The notes under the pieces were generated by a model. The model worked only from the letters and a program-made list of their open reading frames with translations, had not been told where the DNA came from and ran no database searches. A program made the position numbers and the translations under genes. A stretch of 64,000 nt of DNA from Herpetosiphon giganteus (GTDB lineage: Bacteria; Chloroflexota; Chloroflexia; Chloroflexales; Herpetosiphonaceae): positions 1 through 64,000 of the forward strand of contig NZ_JAFBCZ010000004.1 of the NCBI RefSeq assembly GCF_016907925.1, in the 5' to 3' direction. The number at the start of each line of letters is the position of its first letter. Position 1 is the first letter of the stretch. This document shows, piece by piece, positions 7,098 to 14,948 of the stretch.

Positions 7098-7976
7098 TTA
7101 GGCTTGGCGGCGACGTTGCATCCACAACGAAGTCAGCACCAAGATCGTTGAACCAAGCAGCATCAAGCTTGAGATGGCGTTAATCTCAGGCGAAATAGAT
7201 TTTTTGATTCGCCCGTAAACTTCGGTGGTCAAGGTGTTGACCCCTGGGCCACGAGTGAAAAAGGTTACCACAAAATCATCAAGCGAAAGCGTGAACGAAA
7301 GCAACGCGCCGCCCAAAACCCCAGGCCCAATCAAGGGAAACTTGATCTTCCAAAAGGTTTGCCATGGCGTTGCGCCCAAATCAGCAGCGGCTTCTTCCAA
7401 GCGGCGATCGAAATTGGCCAAACTTGTGCCAACCACAACCGTCACAAACGAAATATTAAACGCCACGTGCGAGATGATCACCGTCCACAAGCCCATCGCC
7501 AAATTCAAACCCAACAAGGCTTGGAATTGGCGAAAAGCCAAGGTGAAGAAACCCAACAGCGAGACAGCCATCACCACATCAGGAATAATGACTGGCAAGT
7601 ATAGGCCTGTATCAAAGGCTTTGCGCCCGCGCCAGCCACGTTTTTCCAAGGCCAAGGCCGCCAAGGTGCCAATTGTCGTGGCAATCACGGTCGATAAACC
7701 AGCAATTTTGAGGCTTGTCCAGAGCGCATCGCCCAAACGGGCATCGGCGAATAGTTCGTTGTACCATTGCAGGGTGAAGCCTTGCCATTGCGCGCCAACT
7801 TTGGCCGCATTGAAGGAGAACAACACCAACACAATAATCGGCACATACAAGAAGGTGTAGACGAAAATCGCATTCAGCGTTAGCGCCCATGTACCCCAAG
7901 GCATGTGCCGTTTGGCCACCGGACGCGAACGCCCGTGCTTGGTTTCAATGCGCTTATCAGCCAGGATTTTCGCCAT
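7098..7976 (-). CDS. potC: Spermidine/putrescine ABC transporter permease PotC
   Basis: An inner-membrane permease of 292 residues with six predicted membrane segments. The first, near residues 30-55, contains TFLYVPIIVLVLFSFN, typical of PotC. The cytosolic EAA loop EEAAADLGATPWQTFWKIKFPLIGP-like region at about 185-210 contacts the ATPase. It forms the channel with PotB. The start overlaps the end of potB; AGGAGG lies seven bases before ATG 7976, so that ATG is preferred over the one directly before it. The first 25 residues are basic and soluble, slightly longer than usual. Confidence 0.95.
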   Translation of the reverse strand: MAKILADKRIETKHGRSRPVAKRHMPWGTWALTLNAIFVYTFLYVPIIVLVLFSFNAAKVGAQWQGFTLQWYNELFADARLGDALWTSLKIAGLSTVIATTIGTLAALALEKRGWRGRKAFDTGLYLPVIIPDVVMAVSLLGFFTLAFRQFQALLGLNLAMGLWTVIISHVAFNISFVTVVVGTSLANFDRRLEEAAADLGATPWQTFWKIKFPLIGPGVLGGALLSFTLSLDDFVVTFFTRGPGVNTLTTEVYGRIKKSISPEINAISSLMLLGSTILVLTSLWMQRRRQA

Positions 7977-8820
7977 CATTCACCTCCTGTGTGGCTTTGA
8001 AATAAAGCAAGATTGCGCCCAAGAGCAGCAGCATAAAGATCATCGAAATTGCCGAGCCATAGGCCCAATTCGAGGCCGAGCCAAATTGTAAACTCAAGCT
8101 GTTGCCCACCATGTTCACGCTCGTGCCGCCCAAAATATCGGAAACGGCAAAAGTTCCGACGGTTGGCACAAAGACCAAAATTGAGCCAGCAGTGATGCCA
8201 GGCAAGGTTTGCGGCAACAGCACGCGCCAAAAAGTTTGGAAGCGGCCAGCGCCCAAATCGCGTGCCGCCTCAAGCTGCACCCAATCGAAGCGTTCAAGCG
8301 CTGCGTACAAGGGCAAAATCATATACGGCAATTCGCCATAGATTAGCGCCATAATCACCGCACTTGGGTTATTGATCATCTGCAACGGGCCAAGATCAAA
8401 TTGATCTAAAAAGCGATTGACCACGCCATTATTGCCAAGCAACACTTTCCACGCGTAAATCCGCACCAGAAAGTTGGTCCAAAACGGAATCATGACTGCA
8501 AGCACCAGCAAACCACGGCGTTTGGGGCTGCGCGTCGCCATAAAAAAGGCAAGCGGATAACTGACCACCAATGTGATCGCCGTCACCACCAGCGCAATCC
8601 AAGTCGAAAGCCAGAGCGTGCGCCAAAACGCGCCATCGGCAAACAGCTTTTGATAATTGGCCAGCGACCAGTTCCACAACACCGTACCATCGTTGGCGCG
8701 GCCTTGGAATGAATAAATGAGAATGAGCACTAAGGGAGCCAAAAAGAAGAAGCCCAACCAAATTAAGGCAGGCGAGGCTTGCAACCAGGCACGGCGTTGC
8801 TCAGTTCGCGCATTATACAT
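7957..8820 (-). CDS. potB: Spermidine/putrescine ABC transporter permease PotB
   Basis: A permease of 287 residues with six membrane helices: an N-terminal LIWLGFFFLAPLVLILIYSF segment, the NFLVRIYAWKVLLGNNG loop typical of PotB and the EAA motif LEAARDLGAGRFQTFWRVLLP near residue 185. It pairs with PotC in the membrane. ATG 8820 is preceded by GGGGGAACT; the frame can be extended to 8850 without a better site. The stop overlaps the start of potC by about 20 bases, indicating coupled translation, and the gap to potA is about 57 bases. Confidence 0.94.
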   Translation of the reverse strand: MYNARTEQRRAWLQASPALIWLGFFFLAPLVLILIYSFQGRANDGTVLWNWSLANYQKLFADGAFWRTLWLSTWIALVVTAITLVVSYPLAFFMATRSPKRRGLLVLAVMIPFWTNFLVRIYAWKVLLGNNGVVNRFLDQFDLGPLQMINNPSAVIMALIYGELPYMILPLYAALERFDWVQLEAARDLGAGRFQTFWRVLLPQTLPGITAGSILVFVPTVGTFAVSDILGGTSVNMVGNSLSLQFGSASNWAYGSAISMIFMLLLLGAILLYFKATQEVNDGENPG

Positions 8821-8877
8821 AGTTCCCCCATGGATGTTGTTTGTTTGCACAAACCAACAAACCTGAGCAGAGTACGA

Positions 8878-9978
8878 TTACCGTTCGAGAATGAGGCTAT
8901 TTTGGGTGGCCCATGTAACATAAACAGGGTCGCCAGCGGTATAGTATTGGTTCGGGTCAAGCGTCGAAACCGTGTTTGCTTCCCACACATCAAACGGCGA
9001 GCCATCAGGCAAACGCACAATAATTCGGGTATCAGAGCCAATATACGCGACTCGCTCAACAATTGCAGCAAAAACGTTTGTACCTTGGGGCTGTTGGCCT
9101 TCAACCAAACGGACTTTCTCGGGCCGGACAGCCAGCACCGCATGATCACCAGCAGCAACCGGAAACATGCCAGTGCCCACAACCCGCACGCCGCCAGTTG
9201 TCTCAAGAGTTACCGCACCGTTTTCAACCGCCATCACCGTACCATCAATAAAATTGCATTCGCCAATAAAATCGGCGACAAAACGCGTTTTGGGGCGTTC
9301 GTAGATTTCGGTTGGCTGGCCAACTTGGAGCACTTTGCCCAATTCCATCACCGCAATGCGGTCGCTCATGGTCAAGGCTTCTTCTTGATCGTGGGTTACG
9401 AAGATAAAGGTAATGCCCAAGCGCTGCTGAATGCTTTTGAGTTCCAATTGCATTTCTTTGCGCAATTTCAGGTCAAGCGCTGCCAAGGGTTCGTCAAGCA
9501 ACAACACTTCTGGCTCGTTGATCAAGGCGCGGGCTAAGGCAACCCGTTGTTGCTGACCACCAGAAAGTTGCTTGGGGCGGCGATCGCCAAATGCATGCAG
9601 TTGCACCATATCCAGCGCTTGCTTCACGCGGGTGGCAACATCAACCTTGTTGATCTTTTTCATGTGCAGGCCAAAGGCCACATTTTCAGCCACCGACATA
9701 TGTGGAAATAGGGCATAGCTTTGAAAAACGGTATTCACATCGCGCCGATTGGCAGGCGTTTCGCCCATCAACTCGCCTTCGATGTAAATATCGCCACTAC
9801 TGGGGTTTTCAAAGCCAGCGATCATGCGGAGTAGCGTGGTTTTACCACAGCCAGAGGGGCCAAGTAGGGAAAAAAATTCACCGTCCGCGATTTTTAAAGA
9901 AACATCACGAACGGCTGTGCTGCCGCGAAATTCTTTGGTTACGTGGTCAAGTTCCACCGCCCAAGTGGGTGTGTTCAT
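8878..9978 (-). CDS. potA: Spermidine/putrescine ABC transporter ATPase PotA
   Basis: A 366-residue ABC ATPase with Walker A GPSGCGKTT near residue 40, Q-loop VFQSYALFPHM, signature LSGGQQQR near 138, Walker B VLLLDEPLAALD and the switch His in FVTHDQEEAL. A TOBE domain occupies the last 100 residues, as in PotA and other CUT-type ATPases. It powers polyamine uptake through PotBC. First gene of the operon; AAGGAGG lies about a dozen bases before the ATG. A perfect TATAAT on the minus strand at 10052-10057 gives a leader of about 67 nt. Without the linked potD, a generic iron/thiamine/spermidine label would be the limit. Confidence 0.96.
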   Translation of the reverse strand: MNTPTWAVELDHVTKEFRGSTAVRDVSLKIADGEFFSLLGPSGCGKTTLLRMIAGFENPSSGDIYIEGELMGETPANRRDVNTVFQSYALFPHMSVAENVAFGLHMKKINKVDVATRVKQALDMVQLHAFGDRRPKQLSGGQQQRVALARALINEPEVLLLDEPLAALDLKLRKEMQLELKSIQQRLGITFIFVTHDQEEALTMSDRIAVMELGKVLQVGQPTEIYERPKTRFVADFIGECNFIDGTVMAVENGAVTLETTGGVRVVGTGMFPVAAGDHAVLAVRPEKVRLVEGQQPQGTNVFAAIVERVAYIGSDTRIIVRLPDGSPFDVWEANTVSTLDPNQYYTAGDPVYVTWATQNSLILER

Positions 9979-10051
9979 TGCAGTGCGTGCCTCCTTAGTG
10001 CGCGAACCAACCCTCCTGAATCATGCAAGATGCATACCATTTGGATGCTGA

Positions 10052-10057
10052 ATTATA
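10052..10057 (-). promoter_or_regulatory. Probable -10 element of potABCD
   Basis: TATAAT on the minus strand, 74 bases before the potA start. The region 17 bases upstream has no recognisable -35 box and instead carries the palindrome CTAGATCTAG (about 10076-10085), which could be an operator or chance. The assignment rests on the -10 match and the position. Confidence 0.4.
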
Positions 10058-10092
10058 CACCGTTTTTCGCATATTCTAGATCTAGGGTAAGC

Positions 10093-10197
10093 GGCAAAAG
10101 GCAGAAGGCAAAAGGCAAAAGTCAAAAGTCAAAAGTCAAAAGTCAAAAGTCAAAAGTCAAAAATCAGAAATCAGAAATCAGAAATCAGAAATCAGAA
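10093..10197. repeat. In-phase heptanucleotide array, 15 units
   Basis: Fifteen consecutive 7-mers keep perfect register. Three GGCAAAA and one GGCAGAA form the first four units, followed by six GTCAAAA and then five ATCAGAA. The change of unit occurs in blocks, which suggests successive slippage or duplication. The array lies directly upstream of the potABCD promoter and continues into the composite repeat region. It resembles the short tandem heptamer repeats described in filamentous cyanobacteria. Confidence 0.95.
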
Positions 10198-10200
10198 ATT

Positions 10201-10492
10201 AAAACCGCGAAGAACACGAAGAGCCACGAAGATTTATTTTTCGCCACAGATTCCACAGATTAGCCCAGATGGATTGTTTGATAGCCTAATTTCCTAATTT
10301 CCTATGTTCTATGCTCTATGTTCTATCGATACCTCTGCGCCACTGCGTTAAAAATGTGATCCACGAAGCGCACGAAGAGCCACGAAGATTTATTTCTAGC
10401 CACGAATTCCACGAACAATATTCCGCTAGCCCAAAGCCAATAGCCTCGTATCTCTTGTTGTTTTCTGCCTTCATCCTTCATCCCTCATCCTT
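10201..10492. repeat. Composite intergenic repeat region
   Basis: The 290 bp after the heptamer array hold no gene. They contain CACGAAG-based nonamers (10208-10231 and 10361-10412), a CCACAGATTCCACAGATT unit (10243-10260), CTATGTT/CTATGCT heptamers near 10303-10327, the phrase CTCTGCGCCACTGCGTTAAAAA, and a run of CATCCTT/CATCCCT heptamers that ends at the stop codon of the next gene. Each of these phrases recurs in other gaps of the window. Confidence 0.8.
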
Positions 10493-11257
10493 TTAAAGCA
10501 TGCTTTGCACAATATCGTAGCCATAGCGCAAAATCACCCCAACCACAACGACGAGAAAGATTATTCGCACAAATTGACTGCCTTTGGCCAGCGCCATGCG
10601 CGAGCCAATAATTCCCCCAACAATATTGCAAACCGCCATTGGTAGCGCCAAGTGCCAGATAATTTGGCCAGCACTAAGAAATTGGACTAAAGCTGCAACA
10701 TTGGTGGTTACATTAATGATTTTGGTCGAGGCCGAGGCTTGTAGAAAATCGAAGCCCAAAATGCCTACGAAGGCAAACATCAATAAACTGCCAGTGCCTG
10801 GCCCAAAAATCCCATCGTAGAAACCAATTAGGCCGCAAAAACCCAAAACATACGGCATTGGCCGCGCCGAGGCTTTGGTTTGGCGGGCAGCGCTGCCAAA
10901 ATCTTTCCGTTTAAATGTATAAATTGCCATCGCAATAATTAACAGCAGCATAATTGGCCGAAATAGCTCTGGCCTAATCAAGCTAACAGCTCGCGCCCCG
11001 AGCCACGAGCACAACGCTGCGCTCAGCATGCCCGGCCCAATGATCCGCCAGTTGACCTTCACCCGCCGATTGTAATTGACCGCCGCCGTGGCGGTGCCGG
11101 TTACTGCTGCAAATTTATTGGTTCCCAGCACAAGTGCAGGTGCAACATCTTTTTGCAAAATCAACAAGGGCGGTAGTTGAATCAGGCCGCCGCCACCAGC
11201 CACTGCATCAATAAACCCTGCCAACAAGGCAAAAGCACAAAGAATTAATAAGCTCAT
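10493..11257 (-). CDS. TSUP family permease (TauE/SafE type)
   Basis: A 254-residue membrane protein with about seven to eight hydrophobic helices. The family hallmarks are GFIDAVAGGGGLIQLPPLL in the first helix pair and the second-half repeat GFYDGIFGPGTGSLLMFAFV. TSUP proteins export or import organosulfur compounds and organic acids such as sulfite, sulfoacetate or taurine-derived anions; the substrate here cannot be told. The start ATG overlaps the end of the pseudouridine synthase gene upstream, so the two are cotranscribed without an obvious functional link. The stop codon lies directly against the CATCCTT heptamers of the repeat region. Confidence 0.9.
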   Translation of the reverse strand: MSLLILCAFALLAGFIDAVAGGGGLIQLPPLLILQKDVAPALVLGTNKFAAVTGTATAAVNYNRRVKVNWRIIGPGMLSAALCSWLGARAVSLIRPELFRPIMLLLIIAMAIYTFKRKDFGSAARQTKASARPMPYVLGFCGLIGFYDGIFGPGTGSLLMFAFVGILGFDFLQASASTKIINVTTNVAALVQFLSAGQIIWHLALPMAVCNIVGGIIGSRMALAKGSQFVRIIFLVVVVGVILRYGYDIVQSML

Positions 11258-12297
11258 AGCGCTGGGTTTCCTGTTTGCACAAATTCAGCTTGCAGATCAA
11301 TTCCCACTGCATCCCCAACTTCGTGCCAAAGGTTCGGCACTGGCGCGGTTAGCTCCAGCGTTGAGCCATAACGCGGATGGGGAAATTGCAGCCATGCAGC
11401 GTGTAATAATTGCCCAGTCACGGTTAAATTACCAAGCTGAGTTAAGCCGCCATAGCGTTGATCGCCAACCAATGGATGGCCAACATGCAGTGCATGCAAG
11501 CGAATTTGATGGGTGCGGCCAGTGTGCAAACGGGCGGCCAATAAAGCTGCTTGTGTGCCTGTCGCCCGCACTGTAAAACTGGTATGCGCCCGCCGCACCC
11601 GCCGATCCTTCGGGCCATACAATTGATCAATCATCGCCTCAGGATAGACCGACCACAAGCCATGTTCGCCGCGTGAATGGCCAGTTACAACCTCTAATTC
11701 GCGCCATGTTGGCACGCCGTTAGCCAGCGCAAGGTAGGTTTTTCCAACCCGACCTTCATTAAACATGCGCTGAAACCGGCTGTTGAGGCTTGGGTTTTTC
11801 GAGACGATCAATGCGCCCGAAGTACCATGATCGAGCCGATGAACCAAGTGAAATGGCACCGCCTCGCCATCACGCTGGAGGAAAAAGCGCGCCAATGCCC
11901 CTTCGAGATGACCAAAGGTATCCCATGGCGTAGCCACGCTATACCAAGCGGCGGGCTTGTTCAGCACCAAAATCCATTCATCCTCAAACATAATTTCGGC
12001 TGGAGTAACAATTGGGTTGGCATATAAACCAGCTGGCGGCGTATGCACTACCAATTCACCTGCTGGCGGGGTTTCGGCAAAGGGATCATTAACCCGCACA
12101 CTGTTGATCCAAATTGCACCGCGCACCATCAGGGTTTGGGCCAAGGTAGCGGAAAGCTGCAAACGCTCAATTAACAGTTGCCATAATGGCAGCCCTGCGG
12201 TTGGTGGTTCGAGGGTTAATTTAACAGGGTACTGTGCGGCTAAATCGCACAGTACCCGTTGATCAAGCGCCGACAATTCGGCTAATGGGTCGAACAC
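11254..12297 (-). CDS. RluA family RNA pseudouridine synthase
   Basis: A 347-residue RluA-type enzyme. The catalytic motif HRLDHGTSGALIVSK near residue 150 holds the Asp that attacks uridine C1', and LHTGRTHQIRLHALHVGHPLVGD marks the C-terminal half of the fold. The first 100 residues contain a degenerate S4-like segment (LQLSATLAQTLMVRGAIWINSVRV) that would bind RNA. It is a paralogue, not a duplicate, of the RluD-like protein at 36131. The start appears to be GTG 12297, 12 bases after the glycosidase stop, with a weak ribosome site. Target site in rRNA or tRNA unknown. It overlaps the TSUP gene downstream. Confidence 0.9.
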   Translation of the reverse strand: MFDPLAELSALDQRVLCDLAAQYPVKLTLEPPTAGLPLWQLLIERLQLSATLAQTLMVRGAIWINSVRVNDPFAETPPAGELVVHTPPAGLYANPIVTPAEIMFEDEWILVLNKPAAWYSVATPWDTFGHLEGALARFFLQRDGEAVPFHLVHRLDHGTSGALIVSKNPSLNSRFQRMFNEGRVGKTYLALANGVPTWRELEVVTGHSRGEHGLWSVYPEAMIDQLYGPKDRRVRRAHTSFTVRATGTQAALLAARLHTGRTHQIRLHALHVGHPLVGDQRYGGLTQLGNLTVTGQLLHAAWLQFPHPRYGSTLELTAPVPNLWHEVGDAVGIDLQAEFVQTGNPAL

Positions 12298-12309
12298 AAT
12301 CTATCCGTT

Positions 12310-14391
12310 CTATTTGTTGAACAGCACCAATGGATTGTAGAGGGTATAGGCGCTGTCGTCGGTTGCAAACCGCAAGAGCGTGATTGAGTAGGCTGGCAGC
12401 GTGACGGTTGTGGTTTCGCCCACATCAGTCAATTCGATCGTCTGCGCATTACTAAAATCATCGTTCACATTGGTTTGACCATTATACGTGATTGTGGTCG
12501 CATCGAGGCTTGCAGCTTGGGCAACATCAATTGAGCCAGAAACTGCTGGAATGACCGACCCGTCTGCGCGAAGTTGCACATTGGTGGTCGTAGCTTGGCC
12601 AGTTTTATTAATCGCCATCAGCGAGATCGTGTTGCCATCGCTGCCAGCATAGAAGCTAATTTGGGTTGCTGCATCAGCATCGCTGGTATATTCAAGCAAG
12701 CGATTACCGAAAAACTGCCACAAGTGGAAGGCATAATATTGGGGGCTGCGGGTGTAGCTTGGCACATCGCCAATCAAACCATAATCGGTACCATTGGTTT
12801 GGACATTACCATTCAACAGCCAATGGTTCGCCGCCAACACATCGCCTTGAATAATTTGGCCAGTCGTATCGGCAATAAACAACATATTCAGCGCTTTGGT
12901 CATCATCGCTTGCGGATCGTAAGGCCAGCCAGCGCTCAAATTGTATTCGCCAACCATAATTGGAATCTCGCGGCCTTCAGCAAAATCGGCGATTGCTTGG
13001 CGGGTGCTAGCAAACACTTCGGGCCATTGCTTTTGCGGGCGCGAAAGCATCAAATAGCGACCCAAGGCATCGTTGTTTGGCACATCAACAAATGAATAGG
13101 GGTGAATCGCGATGTAATCAATGATGTCGCCGCCCTCGGTCAAGACCTTGGTTGTCCAGTTGTTGAATTCGGTTGGGTTGGCCAAGGCGGTAACGCCAAC
13201 CATAATCGTTGGATCGACGAGCTTCATCGCAGCCCGAACGTCGATATAGCCCTCGTGGCGCTCAGGCGTTGTCAAACCGTTGATATATTCAGCGCCATCA
13301 CAGGTCCAGCCAACTTCCCAGCCTTGGACACATGATCCATAGGTTTCGTTGCCAAAATCCCAATATTTGATGCCGACTGGAGCAGGGTTGCCATGGCTGG
13401 CCCGCAGTTGCGCCCAATAGCCAACCGTGCGCCAATCTACGCCTTTGTGATCGGTTCCAAGCGCCCGTTGATCGTTGACTTCACCGTTGAAGAAAGCTAC
13501 TAAGGCAGCGGCTTCGCCCGAGGTGACGTTGGTATTGATCGTCCAAATTGCGTCGCGACCAGTTGCGCTCAAAAACTCAATAAAATCGGTTGGGGTCATG
13601 GCCCATTCATAATTACATGGCCATGCATTGGCAATCGTGTTGCCAGCCCCCAATTCGCAGTTGATTGCGCCATGATCTTGGCTCATCGAGCCGCCAGGCA
13701 AGCGAATCGTCATATTGCCCAAAGCACCACTGCGTGCAAGAAAGGTTGGATTAGCCGCAGCTTCCACGCCCCACATGCCGTAGTTGGTGCCTAATGCGTT
13801 GCGAGCATTAAAATCAAGCACTGTTTGATCGGTATCAATCGTCACATTAACGGTACCTGGAGGCGCAAAATCAACCACATTCAGCGTAATATCATCGAGA
13901 TAAAAGGTTGGTTGGGCTACGCCCGTAGATTCTTGCAGATTGATTCGCGAAACGGCGCTGGGATTGCCCAACTGAGCCATGGTCAATTGAACTTGAGTCC
14001 ATTGGCCAGCAGGCGCATTAATCAACACTGGCGTGACAATATTGCCACCATCGGTAGTGGTAACGCCAGCATTAAATTGGGTGCCACCAGTGCCGCCATA
14101 CACCCAAAAACTAATGCCCGTCAAGGCCTCAGCTGGAATTAACCCAGGCGAGTGCAGCGAAAAACCGCCCCAAGCTTCAAAGGTCACAGCCGTTGATTTC
14201 GTGCCAGTATGCGCTTGGGCTGTGCTATCAAACGCTACCGCTGTACTCCACGACCAATTCTGCCAACCGGTTGCCAAGGCTTCATCAAACACAATTGAAG
14301 TTCCGGTTGGAACTGCGGTATGTGCCCGCGTTGAACCAAGCCATGCGACACCCAACACCATCAGCAGCGAAAGTTGAACCAAACGTCGCAT
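12310..14391 (-). CDS. Secreted GH51-like (arabinofuranosidase-type) glycoside hydrolase with YxPxV tail
   Basis: A 693-residue exported protein. Signal peptide 1-24 (MRRLVQLSLLM... cleaved near THA). A jelly-roll, CBM-like domain spans about 25-180 (FDEALATGWQNWSW...FYLDDITL). A (beta/alpha)8 domain follows, with the clan GH-A acid/base Glu in KYWDFGNETYG and a nucleophile Glu in IMVGEYNLS, as in alpha-L-arabinofuranosidases. A beta-rich C-terminal domain ends in LYNPLVLFNK, the tail shared with other secreted proteins here. ATG 14391 has AGGAGG six bases upstream; the longer frame from 14412 runs over that site. It would release arabinose or a related sugar from plant-type polymers outside the cell; the specificity is inference. 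Confidence 0.82.
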   Translation of the reverse strand: MRRLVQLSLLMVLGVAWLGSTRAHTAVPTGTSIVFDEALATGWQNWSWSTAVAFDSTAQAHTGTKSTAVTFEAWGGFSLHSPGLIPAEALTGISFWVYGGTGGTQFNAGVTTTDGGNIVTPVLINAPAGQWTQVQLTMAQLGNPSAVSRINLQESTGVAQPTFYLDDITLNVVDFAPPGTVNVTIDTDQTVLDFNARNALGTNYGMWGVEAAANPTFLARSGALGNMTIRLPGGSMSQDHGAINCELGAGNTIANAWPCNYEWAMTPTDFIEFLSATGRDAIWTINTNVTSGEAAALVAFFNGEVNDQRALGTDHKGVDWRTVGYWAQLRASHGNPAPVGIKYWDFGNETYGSCVQGWEVGWTCDGAEYINGLTTPERHEGYIDVRAAMKLVDPTIMVGVTALANPTEFNNWTTKVLTEGGDIIDYIAIHPYSFVDVPNNDALGRYLMLSRPQKQWPEVFASTRQAIADFAEGREIPIMVGEYNLSAGWPYDPQAMMTKALNMLFIADTTGQIIQGDVLAANHWLLNGNVQTNGTDYGLIGDVPSYTRSPQYYAFHLWQFFGNRLLEYTSDADAATQISFYAGSDGNTISLMAINKTGQATTTNVQLRADGSVIPAVSGSIDVAQAASLDATTITYNGQTNVNDDFSNAQTIELTDVGETTTVTLPAYSITLLRFATDDSAYTLYNPLVLFNK

Positions 14392-14567
14392 CCATTGCCT
14401 CCTGATCATCATCGAACATAGCTTGATTATAGTAAAAAAAATCTAAAGAATATACTTAAAAAATTTAGTAATTATTCACTAAAAGAAGGCGCTGGGGATG
14501 GGAGGGTAGGGATCAGGTGTCAGAGATCGGTGATCAGGGGCTGGGGATCGGCGAAGGTTTTAAGATC

Positions 14568-14697
14568 CCCTCACCCCAGCCCCTCTCCCGCCCAGCAGGC
14601 GAGGGGCTTTAATACCGTGGTTTTTACGTGATTTGTGGTGAAAATTGGTGCGCCCCCTCTCCCACTGAACGTGGGCGAGGGGGCTGGGGGGTGAGGG
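14568..14697 (+). repeat. MITE-like inverted-repeat element, copy 1
   Basis: Ends CCCTCACCCCAGC and GCTGGGGGGTGAGGG form the outer stem. Inside, two further GC stems (GCCCCTC...GAGGGGC and GCCCCCTC...GAGGGGGC) flank an asymmetric core with CCGTGGTTTTT, GATTTGTGG and GAAAATTGGTGC. The same core occurs at 32264-32394 and, inverted, at 48537-48670. The rest of this 556-bp gap (14392-14948) is an AT-rich stretch, degenerate GGGGATC-like units near 14515-14560 and the repeat phrase CTCTGCGCCTCTGCGTTAAAAA near 14842. No transposase is present. Confidence 0.88.
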
Positions 14698-14915
14698 CAT
14701 GCCCCACGCCACTACCAAATGTCTAAAAACCTACCCTTGAAAGGTCAGGAGCTAGGAATAGAAATTCGTTCAATGCCAACTGCCCGAATTCCATAAATTA
14801 ATCATATTCATCCTTCATAATTCATCCCTCATATTTCTGTTCTCTGCGCCTCTGCGTTAAAAATTCCCCTCCTGAACCCTAACCCCTGATGCCTGCCCCC
14901 TCATCCCCCAACTAT

Positions 14916-14923
14916 GCTATACT
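14916..14923 (+). promoter_or_regulatory. Extended -10 promoter for the gene at 14949
   Basis: TGCTATACT combines the TGn extension (14915-14917) with TATACT (14918-14923). No -35 match lies at the right distance, as expected for extended -10 promoters. The start codon follows after 25 bases with AAGGAGG in between. Confidence 0.55.
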
Positions 14924-14948
14924 CGCAGCCAAAGCAAGGAGGTTTGCC

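Noticed and set aside
7225-7860. 211-codon frame antisense to potC
   Set aside because: potC is a firm family member in the other strand; the antisense frame has no domain and no start signal.
10093-10197. CRISPR array
   Set aside because: Units are contiguous 7-mers without unique spacers, and no cas gene is near.
9943-10263. 106-codon frame through the heptamer array (repetitive Lys/Ser/Gln product)
   Set aside because: The product is just the translated tandem repeat; the frame lies over the potA start region and has no ribosome site.
14413-14948. Riboswitch or small RNA in the 14.4-14.9 kb gap
   Set aside because: The GC stems belong to the MITE-like element found at two other unrelated sites, so no gene-specific leader is supported.
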